This document shows, one piece after another, positions 1 through 7,889 of a stretch of DNA of 64,000 bases. Both the position numbers and the translations under genes were made by a program. Under the pieces are notes generated by a model. It saw only the letters and a list, made by a program, of their open reading frames with translations, was not told the origin of the DNA and made no database searches. This stretch comes from Ectobacillus funiculus (GTDB lineage: Bacteria > Bacillota > Bacilli > Bacillales > Bacillaceae_G). The first letter of the stretch is position 1, and each line of letters begins with the position of its first letter. Location of the stretch: contig NZ_SCFM01000004.1 of assembly GCF_004138295.1 (NCBI RefSeq), positions 124,001 through 188,000 on the forward strand, written 5' to 3'.

Positions 1-82
1 CAATTTTTGCTAACTCTTGTTTAAGTTCATCAAATTTAGTTGGGCGTGTAATAATCTCAATTTTTGTTAACTTATCACTCAT
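1..82 (-). CDS. P-II family nitrogen regulator, N-terminal fragment
   Basis: Only the first 27 codons lie in the window; the gene runs off the left edge. The readable start (MSDKLTKIEIITRPTKFDEL) matches the beta1-alpha1 segment of GlnB/GlnK proteins, which begin with a K-x-I-x-x-I-I-R-P-x-K-x-x-E pattern. P-II proteins are small trimeric sensors of 2-oxoglutarate and ATP/ADP that usually control an AmtB ammonium channel or nitrogen regulators. The ATG is preceded by AAGGTG at good spacing. It is divergent from speD. The T-loop and C-loop are outside the window, so the subtype cannot be judged. Confidence 0.7.
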   Translation of the reverse strand, partial: MSDKLTKIEIITRPTKFDELKQELAKI

Positions 83-207
83 ACAATCACCTTTTTTACA
101 AATTTTATTTATGACACATTTTTTTGCCATGCGATATACTATGAAGTCCGAGTGATCTCTCTACACGAATAAGCATGAAAATGTTTATCACTTTAATTAT
201 AGTATAA

Positions 208-221
208 GTTACAATTGTAAC
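208..221. promoter_or_regulatory. 14-bp perfect palindrome between P-II gene and speD
   Basis: GTTACAATTGTAAC is perfectly self-complementary. A second half-site, TTGTAAC, follows at 233-239, 18 bp (under two helical turns) after the first. It lies in the 253-bp divergent intergenic region and could be an operator for either gene. It does not match the TnrA/GlnR consensus well. The assignment is inference. Confidence 0.35.
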
Positions 222-335
222 AAATAGACGCATTGTAACAACAGAAACAAATTGATATGTGTGTTTTTTTCTAGGATGGGCACCATAAAAATACCTTTAA
301 ACGTGTTGAAACGCTAAGATTAAGGAGGGTAAAAC

Positions 336-1163
336 ATGAGCTGGCAGCCGGAACAGCATGTTGAATTGCACGATTTCAACAACCTGACAAAAACACTTTC
401 ATTCAATTTTTGGGACGTATGTTGGTACAAAAACGAAAAAGAACGTGCAGCTTATATTGAGTACATAGATGAACAATACAATGCAGATAGACTAACAAAC
501 ATTTTAAGAAATGTATCAGATATTATCGGCGCGCATGTCTTGAATATCGCTAAGCAAGACTATGTACCGCAGGGAGCAAGTGTTACTGTATTAGTGTCAG
601 AAGGTCCCATTGTGGAAGTGCCAACTGAATCATTCGAAGAGTCACCTGGCCCTCTTCCCGAATCTGTAGTTTTAGCTTTAGATAAGAGCCACATCACCGT
701 TCATACTTATCCAGAGTACCATCCAACAGATGGTATTAGTACGTTCAGAGCTGATATTGATGTGTCTACGTGTGGAGAAATTTCACCACTTAAAGCTCTA
801 AATTATTTGATTCACTCATTTGAAGCAGATATTATGACTATTGACTATCGCGTTCGCGGCTTTACTAGAGATATACGAGGCCATAAATTATTTATTGATC
901 ATAATATTAGCTCAATTCAAAATTACATACCGGAAGAAATAAAACATTTATATGACATGATTGATGTGAATATCTATCAAGAAAACATTTTTCACACTAA
1001 ATGCAAACTTCGGGAATTCGACCTAGATCATTATTTGTTTGGATATACAAAAAACTCGTTAAGCGCTAAGGAAATGGAGAACATAACAAGCAAACTGCAA
1101 CAAGAAATGAACGAAATTTTTTATGGGAAAAATATAAATCCTGGGTCAATAAGACCGCATTAA
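336..1163 (+). CDS. speD: S-adenosylmethionine decarboxylase proenzyme, long (class 1A) form
   Basis: Pyruvoyl-dependent AdoMet decarboxylase makes the aminopropyl donor for spermidine synthesis. The 275-residue protein has the E. coli SpeD-type self-cleavage region [12 protein letters not shown], with predicted cleavage between Lys117 and Ser118; Ser118 would become the pyruvoyl group. The E. coli enzyme is 264 residues and cleaves at Lys111-Ser112, whereas the well-known B. subtilis enzyme (SpeH) is the short class 1B form of about 126 residues, so this is the longer class. AAGGAGGG lies just before the ATG. The gene is alone, divergent from a P-II gene, with no spermidine synthase beside it. 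A repeat copy with a terminator-like 3' end (1229-1336) follows it. Confidence 0.92.
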   Translation: MSWQPEQHVELHDFNNLTKTLSFNFWDVCWYKNEKERAAYIEYIDEQYNADRLTNILRNVSDIIGAHVLNIAKQDYVPQGASVTVLVSEGPIVEVPTESFEESPGPLPESVVLALDKSHITVHTYPEYHPTDGISTFRADIDVSTCGEISPLKALNYLIHSFEADIMTIDYRVRGFTRDIRGHKLFIDHNISSIQNYIPEEIKHLYDMIDVNIYQENIFHTKCKLREFDLDHYLFGYTKNSLSAKEMENITSKLQQEMNEIFYGKNINPGSIRPH

Positions 1164-1228
1164 TACAATTTCACCGAAAAAGTTGAAACAAATAAACATA
1201 CAAAATAGTGTGTTTATTTGTTTTTACA

Positions 1229-1336
1229 TTTACACTGTAAGAAAGTATAAATTCCTAGCTGAAAGCTCATTCGACGTAGTAGGAATGTTAGAAATACAGT
1301 ATAAGTAGAGCTCGCCAATCGGCGAGTTTTCTTTAT
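1229..1336 (+). repeat. bcr1-like interspersed repeat, copy 1 (internally deleted)
   Basis: It starts TTTACACTGTAAGAAAGTAT and ends with GCTCGCCAATCGGCGAG followed by TTTTCTTTAT. It lacks the internal block (AACTACGCCTCTGTCTTCGCCC) seen in full copies. The terminal hairpin plus T-run lies downstream of speD on the same strand and may serve as its terminator. Confidence 0.75.
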
Positions 1337-1529
1337 TGATTTGACAATACTAGGAATCCTTTTTAATCCGATAAACTATTTCGCTATATGAGAATTCTAA
1401 TAAAATGAGAAAATATGCGGTATTATATCCTTATTTTACTTTTTTAACAAAACAATAACTTGCCGTAATACAGCAAGTTATTGTTAGAAATATCTTGATA
1501 AAAATTTCCGATGCTGAAGGATATCCTTC

Positions 1530-1676
1530 TTAAAGACGATCATCTTCCCAGGCTCTGTCGTAATCTTTTATATTGCTTTTATCTTTTAAAGTATCTTTTA
1601 ATGGAGTCTTTGTAAACTTCTTATCAGTATTATTTTCTATCCGATCTCTTGGTGTGACTGTTTCTTCCTTCCTCAC
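1530..1676 (-). CDS. small hypothetical protein, 48 aa, highly charged
   Basis: The gene starts at GTG with AGGAGG 8 bases upstream and encodes a 48-residue, strongly charged peptide rich in Lys and Asp, ending RAWEDDRL. It has no membrane segment and no Cys. It begins 24 bases after the next gene upstream (1701-1964), so the two are probably co-transcribed. I do not recognise the family. The strong ribosome binding site and the tandem position support a real gene; the length makes this uncertain. Confidence 0.5.
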   Translation of the reverse strand: MRKEETVTPRDRIENNTDKKFTKTPLKDTLKDKSNIKDYDRAWEDDRL

Positions 1677-1700
1677 TTCTATTTCCTCCTACTGTTTGTT

Positions 1701-1964
1701 TTACAATGATTCATGATGATCGTTCAATGAGTTGTCAAAGAACCCTAAAGCACATTTCACTCCTTCTTGAATATCATTTGTCTCGTATGCGGCCAAGTCT
1801 TCAAAGGTAATTTTCAGCTTTACATTCTCTAATTCATAACCGCTGTCCAAGTCAATATTCAAAAGGACCTCGTATCCATCAGCATTAACGCTCGTTTCAA
1901 TAATGTTGAAGGTTTGAATAGATGTACCTGTTTCGTATTGAATGGGCTCTAGAAAATCTGCCAT
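1701..1964 (-). CDS. hypothetical protein, 87 aa, acidic
   Basis: An acidic, soluble-looking protein of 87 residues with alternating hydrophobic stretches (YEVLLNIDLDSGYELENVKL) that suggest beta strands. There is no signal peptide or membrane helix. AAGGTG precedes the ATG. It is the first gene of an apparent two-gene unit with the 48-aa ORF downstream. I do not recognise the family and no function can be given. Confidence 0.6.
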   Translation of the reverse strand: MADFLEPIQYETGTSIQTFNIIETSVNADGYEVLLNIDLDSGYELENVKLKITFEDLAAYETNDIQEGVKCALGFFDNSLNDHHESL

Positions 1965-2027
1965 AAAAATATCACCTTTTTCATTTGATCTAATATCACA
2001 GATATAGCTTGCTCAAATTCTTTTTTC

Positions 2028-2160
2028 TTTACACTGTAAGAAAGTATAAATTTCCAGCCAGAAGTGAATTCGACGTGGCCGGAAATTTTAGGAACACAGT
2101 ATAAGTACAACTACGTCTTTGTCTTCGCCCAAGGCTCGCCAATCGGCAAATTTTCTTTAT
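2028..2160 (+). repeat. bcr1-like interspersed repeat, copy 2
   Basis: Near full-length copy from TTTACACTGTAAGAAAGTAT to TTTTCTTTAT, with the core TTCGACGTGG and the ACTACGTCTTTGTCTTCGCC block. The terminal hairpin is degraded (GCTCGCCAATCGGCAAA). It occupies much of the 450-bp gap 1965-2414, which otherwise holds only the hairpin at 2312-2331 and T-rich sequence. Confidence 0.8.
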
Positions 2161-2311
2161 GAAAAAACACTTGATCCTTTGTTTTTTACGATTTTTTGTT
2201 TTTTTGGTTTTATGAAATTATTACGGTGAATGAAATTATGTGTTTCTGCATACTTATGCCTTCTACCTCCCTTTCCTTTTATTTTTAGTTGCTGATTCGA
2301 CAATTAATACA

Positions 2312-2331
2312 GCTGCCGGAATACCGGCAGC
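2312..2331. terminator. GC-rich perfect hairpin downstream of the six-gene operon
   Basis: GCTGCCGG-AATA-CCGGCAGC forms an 8-bp stem with a 4-base loop about 85 bp past the end of the operon. No clean T-run follows on the minus strand, so it may be a weak terminator or an mRNA 3' end stabiliser. Confidence 0.4.
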
Positions 2332-2414
2332 CCATAAGCTTCATTTTATATTTTAACTTTTATCCTGCTTTCCTCTCTCTATGTCACTTTCATCTCCTAG
2401 AAACCCATCCATTA

Positions 2415-3563
2415 TTAAAATCCCGATTTACGAGCTAACGGTTCGACGATTGTTTGCAAAATGAAGCATAGGATTTTCCATATATGCTTTCGATGTTTTG
2501 GTAAGTGCTGTACATACACAAAACTGTACTCATTTTCCTGCTCCGCCCCCCGGCTTCTCTTGAATCGACCAGCCCCTGCACTAAAATGACCTATATAGTT
2601 ATTTTGAACGACCTCTTCAAGAATAAGGTAAGACAACATGCGATAAAGCCCTTTCCTTTTATCAAGCGACGTATTATAACCTAGGATCGGAGTTGTTAAG
2701 ATCCCGTCTCTCGTAAAAAAGCCAATGGCACCATCTATTTTCCCATCCTTTTTCAACACCCTGTATTCCAATAAATGATGCTTGAAAGCATTTAAATAAT
2801 ATTCTTCCGTGAAAATAGGGTTATGCTCTGAATATTTTTCTATATACAGCTGATTGTATAATTTTCTTACCATTTTTATCTCATCTTCAGTAAGAGCATT
2901 CTGATTTAAGATTTCATAGCCGCTGTTTCTTAATAATCGTCTGTCATTATTCAAATCCTTTCGAGATTTCCGGTTCATTTTTTGCAGCTTTTCTGGATAA
3001 CAAAGGTATACAGAACGAGCAAATAATGGACAAAATCCTAATCCGGAAAGACATGAGAAAAGCTCAGGATATAAACGGCGATTCAATGAACGAAACATAA
3101 TTGCATGCGCAGGGAATTTTTCTTTCAAGAATAGAGCGATGTGTTCTAATTGCTTATGAGTCAGCTGATGATATAGGTTTGTAGATAAAAACCAATTATT
3201 TACTATAACTACTTTGTTGATTTGACTCCGTTTAAACCAGTGCCCCATTATCTGAATCGGAAGTAACAAAAGCTTCTCTAATAAGGGATTCTTAAGTTCC
3301 CAAAGCTCCTCTTTTGCATAAGAAATATAATGGGTATAAGGAGAACAAACATACGAATTTTCATATTCCTCATCATTTATTGTCAGAGGCAGAAGTAAGT
3401 GATCCACTTCTAACATATATGTCTTTGTATTGACATTCTGTATGAAGTACTTTGCTCCATTCCTAAGAATAGGGGTAAAATAATCTCTTATATAGTGACC
3501 ATCCTGTTTGGTGGACCAATCAATTTCATGCAAGGTGGATTTGTCATGGAGTTTGATATGCAT
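2415..3563 (-). CDS. GNAT-like acyltransferase, last gene of the biosynthetic operon
   Basis: A 382-residue protein without signal peptide. Its second half (about residues 190-350) reads like a GNAT/FemAB-type N-acyltransferase fold, with a basic stretch LQKMNRKSRKDLNNDRRLLR, a YRVLKKDGKIDGAIGFF strand pair and a GLYRML segment that resembles an acyl-CoA-binding turn. I place the start at the ATG at 3563, behind GAGGTG, rather than the TTG at 3575 that overlaps the upstream stop. Position at the end of the operon suggests it transfers an acyl group onto, or an amine into, the pathway product. The family call is tentative; the neighbours support membership in the pathway. Confidence 0.6.
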   Translation of the reverse strand: MHIKLHDKSTLHEIDWSTKQDGHYIRDYFTPILRNGAKYFIQNVNTKTYMLEVDHLLLPLTINDEEYENSYVCSPYTHYISYAKEELWELKNPLLEKLLLLPIQIMGHWFKRSQINKVVIVNNWFLSTNLYHQLTHKQLEHIALFLKEKFPAHAIMFRSLNRRLYPELFSCLSGLGFCPLFARSVYLCYPEKLQKMNRKSRKDLNNDRRLLRNSGYEILNQNALTEDEIKMVRKLYNQLYIEKYSEHNPIFTEEYYLNAFKHHLLEYRVLKKDGKIDGAIGFFTRDGILTTPILGYNTSLDKRKGLYRMLSYLILEEVVQNNYIGHFSAGAGRFKRSRGAEQENEYSFVYVQHLPKHRKHIWKILCFILQTIVEPLARKSGF

Positions 3564-3571
3564 ATAACACC

Positions 3572-4897
3572 TCAACTTAAAATCCTTTCAATTCGCTTTA
3601 GCTTTTTTTCAGAGGGCAGTATATCATATTCCGAATAAAAAATTGTCGGTCTTTCGCACCCTGCATCCCTCCACAAACGGTACAGTTCTTCACCTACAGC
3701 ATTTTCAATGCTTGACCTATTGTCATCCCTTTTTATCTTTAATTTTATTTCAATGAATAGATTGGGATGTTGGATAACTTTAAATTCTTCAATATCGGCG
3801 GCTGCCAGCATGACAGCCCTTCGAATAAAATCTGGAAACAAACTAATCTCTTTGGCGGTTGTTTTTCCTCTCCCTATAAAGACATCATCACATCGACCAT
3901 CGATTCTCTCTAGAGCAAGAAAAGGTGATCCGCAGGAACAAGGCTGTTTCTTTTCAATCAACAGATCATTTAAACGATAACGAATAATGGGTTGTGTTTT
4001 ACGACTGAAATCCGTAATAATTGGAATGAATATCCCTCGTCCCTTATCTACGTACTCCTTGTCTATATAGACAAGGTCTTCGTTCATATGAAGAATTCCT
4101 TGTTTGCATGTAGTAGCTAAAAATCCTTCTGTGCACTGATAAATTTGATGCATCACCTGTCCGAAGACAGATTGCATATATTTTTTATCAAGATCTTCAA
4201 GAACCTCTGCTACTGATATAACCTTTTTAGGAGCTATATGTATGTGTCCCTCCTCTTTCCATTCCGCAATTTTACGCAGCATAGAAGGTGGAGCTATCAA
4301 TATAGTAGGTCGTATTTCGTTCAGCCTTTTGATATGAGTTTCAAAGTAATCCAATAGATCAAAAAAGTGAAATGAAATCCGTTTGTTTTTCGTTGTTTCA
4401 TACAGATTACTATTTGCTCGCAAAAAAAACGCAATCTTTTGCTTCTTTAAAATGCTAGAGGGAAGAACCTTTGCTAAGATACTCCCCGCCCACAAATAAC
4501 GTTCCTCTTCCGAAACTAAGAATAGCCCCCTATTTCCACTTGTACCGGAAGACAATCCAATTGTGATATTGTGAATCGTAGGAGAAAAATTCCGTGTACG
4601 CTCTGCTTCAAATGCAACCTGGAATGCTTGTTCTTTTGTAATCCCTGCTGTATTTAAGCTATCGAAGTGTTCCATCATGATTTTTTTATCAATAATCGGA
4701 AGCTGCTCCCATTGTTGCGACGAAACTTCATTCATATATGGCTGATACATATTTTTATAGAAAACAGAATGTTGCAGCACAAACTGCATATGCTTTGCTA
4801 TTCGTGCATTTTGAAAGTTTCGCAGCTGCTCCTCTATCTTAAGTCCGGTCCTGTACTTAGTTTCGATGTATTTTTGGAGAATTTTCAAGTTATTCAT
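3572..4897 (-). CDS. adenylate-forming enzyme, CapK/PaaK (F390 synthetase-related) type
   Basis: The 441-residue protein belongs to the phenylacetate-CoA ligase/CapK branch of adenylate-forming enzymes. It has a Ser/Thr/Gly P-loop SSGTSGNRG at about residues 116-124, a YQCTEGFLA segment equivalent to the aromatic-acid ligase YxxTE motif, a CSCG pair and an R-I-D-G-R-C-D-D motif before the C-terminal domain. Such enzymes activate a carboxylate as an acyl-AMP. The ATG at 4897 lies inside the stop of the upstream gene (ATGAATAA), so translation is probably coupled. It is shorter than typical PaaK. The substrate is unknown; an acid made by the upstream ketosynthase and reductase is a reasonable guess. 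Confidence 0.75.
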   Translation of the reverse strand: MNNLKILQKYIETKYRTGLKIEEQLRNFQNARIAKHMQFVLQHSVFYKNMYQPYMNEVSSQQWEQLPIIDKKIMMEHFDSLNTAGITKEQAFQVAFEAERTRNFSPTIHNITIGLSSGTSGNRGLFLVSEEERYLWAGSILAKVLPSSILKKQKIAFFLRANSNLYETTKNKRISFHFFDLLDYFETHIKRLNEIRPTILIAPPSMLRKIAEWKEEGHIHIAPKKVISVAEVLEDLDKKYMQSVFGQVMHQIYQCTEGFLATTCKQGILHMNEDLVYIDKEYVDKGRGIFIPIITDFSRKTQPIIRYRLNDLLIEKKQPCSCGSPFLALERIDGRCDDVFIGRGKTTAKEISLFPDFIRRAVMLAAADIEEFKVIQHPNLFIEIKLKIKRDDNRSSIENAVGEELYRLWRDAGCERPTIFYSEYDILPSEKKLKRIERILS

Positions 4898-5741
4898 ACA
4901 CGATACCTTCTTGAATCTTTCTCCATGTGTACTCACAGTGCGTAGGCAATATTTCCAACTCAGAATTTTGCTTTGCTAAATGATGAAGCTTCATAATATT
5001 CTTTTGATAAGAAACTACATCAGCAGTTAAGATATTGGCAATTGCGCTTGGATAAATTAAATTTTGATACGTTTTGCTTAGCCACACCGCATCTGCGCAG
5101 AGGAAAACTTGCTTTCCGCTCGTCAGCGTAACGAATATCCCTAATTGTCCAATTGCATGTCCTGTCACATCTACTGCAAATACTGTACCATCTCCCCACA
5201 CATCATGCCCGGCAATAAAGGGATAAAACTGAGACGGGAGCTCTACAGAAGCCTGCTGGTCAAGAAGTTTCATCCTATCCTCTATGTTAGAGGGAAGGGT
5301 ATCTAGCAAGCAGCCCTTTCGTAAGGCCGCAAACTTGCTAATGCCCTGAATATCCGCATATGCTTTATGAAATGTTAGGATAGTTGCATCAGGAAAATCC
5401 TTCAGCCCTGCCGTGTGATCGCCATGGAAATGAGATAAAATGATGTAGCGAATTTCATCCGGTGATATGCCATCCTGGAGAAGCTGATTTTTAATAGATT
5501 GTTGTTCTTGAAAAAAGACAGGCGTTAATTTGGCGTATATAGAATAAGGAAAGCCTTTTGTTGCCTCCATAAAGTGCCTCGCATATCCTGTGTCAAATAA
5601 GATGTACCCATATTTATCATGATGAAGCAAGGCAACAATCGCAGGAAACTTCACCTGCTTCCAGCCGCCTTTCGCATATGCAATTCTTTCAGGGTGTGTA
5701 CAATACCCGCATTCATATAATTTTAGTCTCGTAATGCCCAT
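4890..5741 (-). CDS. metallo-beta-lactamase-fold hydrolase in biosynthetic operon
   Basis: The 283-residue protein has the classic metal-binding motif SHFHGDHTAGL (HxHxDH at residues 104-109), an upstream LFDTGYA strand, a distal GHAIGQLGIFV histidine, a CADAVWL aspartate and a C-terminal PTHCEYTW histidine. This set is complete for a dinuclear zinc hydrolase of the lactonase/thioesterase type. It overlaps the upstream reductase by 29 bases and the downstream adenylating enzyme by 8 bases, so it belongs to the operon. In the pathway it could hydrolyse a thioester or open a lactone; this is inference. Confidence 0.8.
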   Translation of the reverse strand: MGITRLKLYECGYCTHPERIAYAKGGWKQVKFPAIVALLHHDKYGYILFDTGYARHFMEATKGFPYSIYAKLTPVFFQEQQSIKNQLLQDGISPDEIRYIILSHFHGDHTAGLKDFPDATILTFHKAYADIQGISKFAALRKGCLLDTLPSNIEDRMKLLDQQASVELPSQFYPFIAGHDVWGDGTVFAVDVTGHAIGQLGIFVTLTSGKQVFLCADAVWLSKTYQNLIYPSAIANILTADVVSYQKNIMKLHHLAKQNSELEILPTHCEYTWRKIQEGIVYE

Positions 5742-6723
5742 GTGTATTCCACCATTCTACAAAGTGTTGAATTCCCTCTTCTATACTGACCCTTGGAAGG
5801 TAGCCAAGTTCAGTTGTTGCTTTCTTAATATCCAACGTTTGACTTTTTGACAACACACTTACTGTATATTTGGTAAGAAGCGGTTCTTTGCCAAACAATA
5901 TGGTTTTGGAAAGCAGCTCTAACACGTTCGCTATCATAAAAGCCTTTCGAAACGAAATATGTTTATAACGAAACTCCCGCCCGAGACGATGCATGACAGT
6001 TTCAATTACAGAATAGAGATTTACACGCACACCATTTGTAATATTATATTTTTGTCCCAATGTATATGTCGGAGAGTCCATACAAAGTAATAAAGCATCT
6101 ACAACATTTTCTATATATGTAAGATCGATTAAAACCTCATCACCTCCAATTTTTGGGAACATACCTTTTTCGCATACCTTGATGAGACGAGGAAGAATAG
6201 CATTGTCCCCCGGGCCAAATAAAGCTCTTGGTCGAATAGTGATAACAGGAAACCCCTCGCGATGAGCAGCGTCTACTTCTTGTTCCGCTAAATATTTAGT
6301 ATGGGCATAATGATTTACAAATGTCCTCGGTAAAGAATCCGTTTCTTTCACATTTTGTCTCCCATTATAGTAAAAATAAAGACTTGGTGTAGACACATGG
6401 ATAAGACGTTTCACAGCGGCGTGTTTGCTTCCTTCGATGACGTTCTTTGTACCAATGACATTCGAAAGGTAAAAATCCCGATATTTCCCCCATGGAGAAG
6501 AGAGCGCTCCGCTATGAAACACATAATCTTTATCTTTGCATACGGACGCGATAGCCGCTTTATCTTCTAAGGAACAAGGGATAAATGTAATGCCGTCCCT
6601 CTCAAGATCGCTTCCGATCTCTGTATTTCTGCCAATTGCTGTTACCTCATAACCTAAGCTATGCAGCCTAAGTGCCAGCTTTTTTCCTAAAAAACCAGTC
6701 GCTCCTGTTACTAACATCCTCAT
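5713..6723 (-). CDS. NAD(P)-dependent sugar-epimerase/3-beta-HSD-type reductase (OleD-like)
   Basis: Extended short-chain dehydrogenase of 336 residues. The Rossmann motif GATGFLG is at residues 7-13 and the catalytic YAHTK (YxxxK) follows STPSLYF at mid-protein. TIRPRALFGPGD is the usual segment after the active site. The general pattern resembles 3-beta-hydroxysteroid dehydrogenases and OleD, which reduces the beta-keto acid made by OleA. With a KAS III enzyme two genes upstream, reduction of a beta-keto intermediate is a sensible role. It starts 2 bases after the ATP-grasp stop. The OleB and OleC partners of olefin synthesis are absent, so the product is not the classic Ole hydrocarbon. 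Confidence 0.75.
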   Translation of the reverse strand: MRMLVTGATGFLGKKLALRLHSLGYEVTAIGRNTEIGSDLERDGITFIPCSLEDKAAIASVCKDKDYVFHSGALSSPWGKYRDFYLSNVIGTKNVIEGSKHAAVKRLIHVSTPSLYFYYNGRQNVKETDSLPRTFVNHYAHTKYLAEQEVDAAHREGFPVITIRPRALFGPGDNAILPRLIKVCEKGMFPKIGGDEVLIDLTYIENVVDALLLCMDSPTYTLGQKYNITNGVRVNLYSVIETVMHRLGREFRYKHISFRKAFMIANVLELLSKTILFGKEPLLTKYTVSVLSKSQTLDIKKATTELGYLPRVSIEEGIQHFVEWWNTHGHYETKII

Positions 6724-6725
6724 AC

Positions 6726-7889
6726 TTATTCACCGTCCCAGGAAATATCATACGTTGTTTGCTGCAATAGGGAGATGTTTCTCTTTCTACTTTCTCTCCA
6801 AAGTTTACATACGCTATAAAATTGATAAAAAAACGGCTTTTTGTCCCTATGTAAGTAGGTAATGTCCCGATGGGAAGTAATCACTTGAAACCAACGCTTT
6901 CTAACTTTTACATCCCGCAGGAACGAACCTCCGTATAAGAGCAAAGCTAAAGTAAGAGCCATTTTTGTTTCTTTATTGGGAAATAACACATCTTCTGTAT
7001 TTGTTCCTACAAATACAGAAACAATATCGCTGGAAAACAAATGTAACCCACTGGTTGTTCTTGGATTGCATTCAATCGGATACACCTTACCATCCTTTGT
7101 TACGATAAAATCAAAAGCAATTTGACCAGAATACTTCAGCTTTTCAACGAGTATTGAAACAAATGAAAAAATAGGATCACATTCTGTATGTTGAAACGCA
7201 ATGGTTGCCCCAAGACCAGCTGTAAATTCTGTTTGATATACAGAATGGGCAAGAAGCTTGCCGGTTTTTGCAATTGTATAAGAGCAATATTGAGTTCCAT
7301 CTAGCTTTTCTTGAATGAGCCACCCTACCCCTAAAGGCTTTTCCTGCGATAATAACTCTGATTTTGTAACAAATCGAACGCTATCTGAGAAACGGGAATA
7401 TACTGGTTTCAAGACAAACTCTTTTATATGAAGCTGTTCTATTTTTTCTTGATAGGAAAAGGAACCATCCGTTTCTATTGTAACTGGCGCATCCCACCCG
7501 AATTCATTTGTAAAACGGATAAATTCAGCCTTATTGTGAAGTACATTTAATGTGTCGATATCATCTACTAGCACACTGCAGTACGATTCGAAATATTCCT
7601 TGTACTTTGCAATATAAAATGTTTCCTCGCAAGTAGGAATAATCAGATCAATATGATAGTCTTCAATTATTTTTGTCATGGTCTGAACAAACAAGGCTGT
7701 CTCAAACTTCGGGGAAGGGACCTGCAAGAATTTCTTCACCGCATTTGACACCTTTGTTACCGCATAAGAGCAACTGTCCGCAGCATACACTTGTAAGCCT
7801 TGAGATTGCAGCAGTCTGCATAAATGCAAAGTTACTGGTGCTCGAGCACCAGTAACCAAAATGTTTTTAGGTTCACAACTAGTACTCAA
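6726..7889 (-). CDS. ATP-grasp carboxylate-amine ligase-like enzyme
   Basis: The protein has about 387 residues. An N-terminal Rossmann-like part (NILVTGARAPVTLHLCRLL) is followed by an ATP-grasp fold, recognisable by KPVYSRFSDSV, the LIQEKLDG strand and the metal-binding end IECNPRTTSGLHL. ATP-grasp enzymes of this kind ligate a carboxylate to an amine, thiol or alcohol through an acyl phosphate. I prefer a TTG start at 7889, which has GGAGGAG 6 bases upstream and overlaps the ketosynthase stop (CTTGAGTACTAG); a TTG at 7904 would lie within that binding site. It is the second gene of the operon. The substrate is unknown. Confidence 0.75.
   Translation of the reverse strand: MSTSCEPKNILVTGARAPVTLHLCRLLQSQGLQVYAADSCSYAVTKVSNAVKKFLQVPSPKFETALFVQTMTKIIEDYHIDLIIPTCEETFYIAKYKEYFESYCSVLVDDIDTLNVLHNKAEFIRFTNEFGWDAPVTIETDGSFSYQEKIEQLHIKEFVLKPVYSRFSDSVRFVTKSELLSQEKPLGVGWLIQEKLDGTQYCSYTIAKTGKLLAHSVYQTEFTAGLGATIAFQHTECDPIFSFVSILVEKLKYSGQIAFDFIVTKDGKVYPIECNPRTTSGLHLFSSDIVSVFVGTNTEDVLFPNKETKMALTLALLLYGGSFLRDVKVRKRWFQVITSHRDITYLHRDKKPFFYQFYSVCKLWRESRKRNISLLQQTTYDISWDGE

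Noticed and set aside
208-239. TnrA/GlnR box in the P-II/speD promoter region
   Set aside because: The GTTACAATTGTAAC palindrome lacks the 17-bp TGTNA-N7-TNACA layout; it is reported only as an unassigned palindrome.
3708-3980. Plus-strand ORFs of 60-160 codons opposite the minus-strand genes (for example here, 31566-32039 and 35533-36027)
   Set aside because: They lie fully inside strong minus-strand genes with conserved motifs and have no binding sites of their own.
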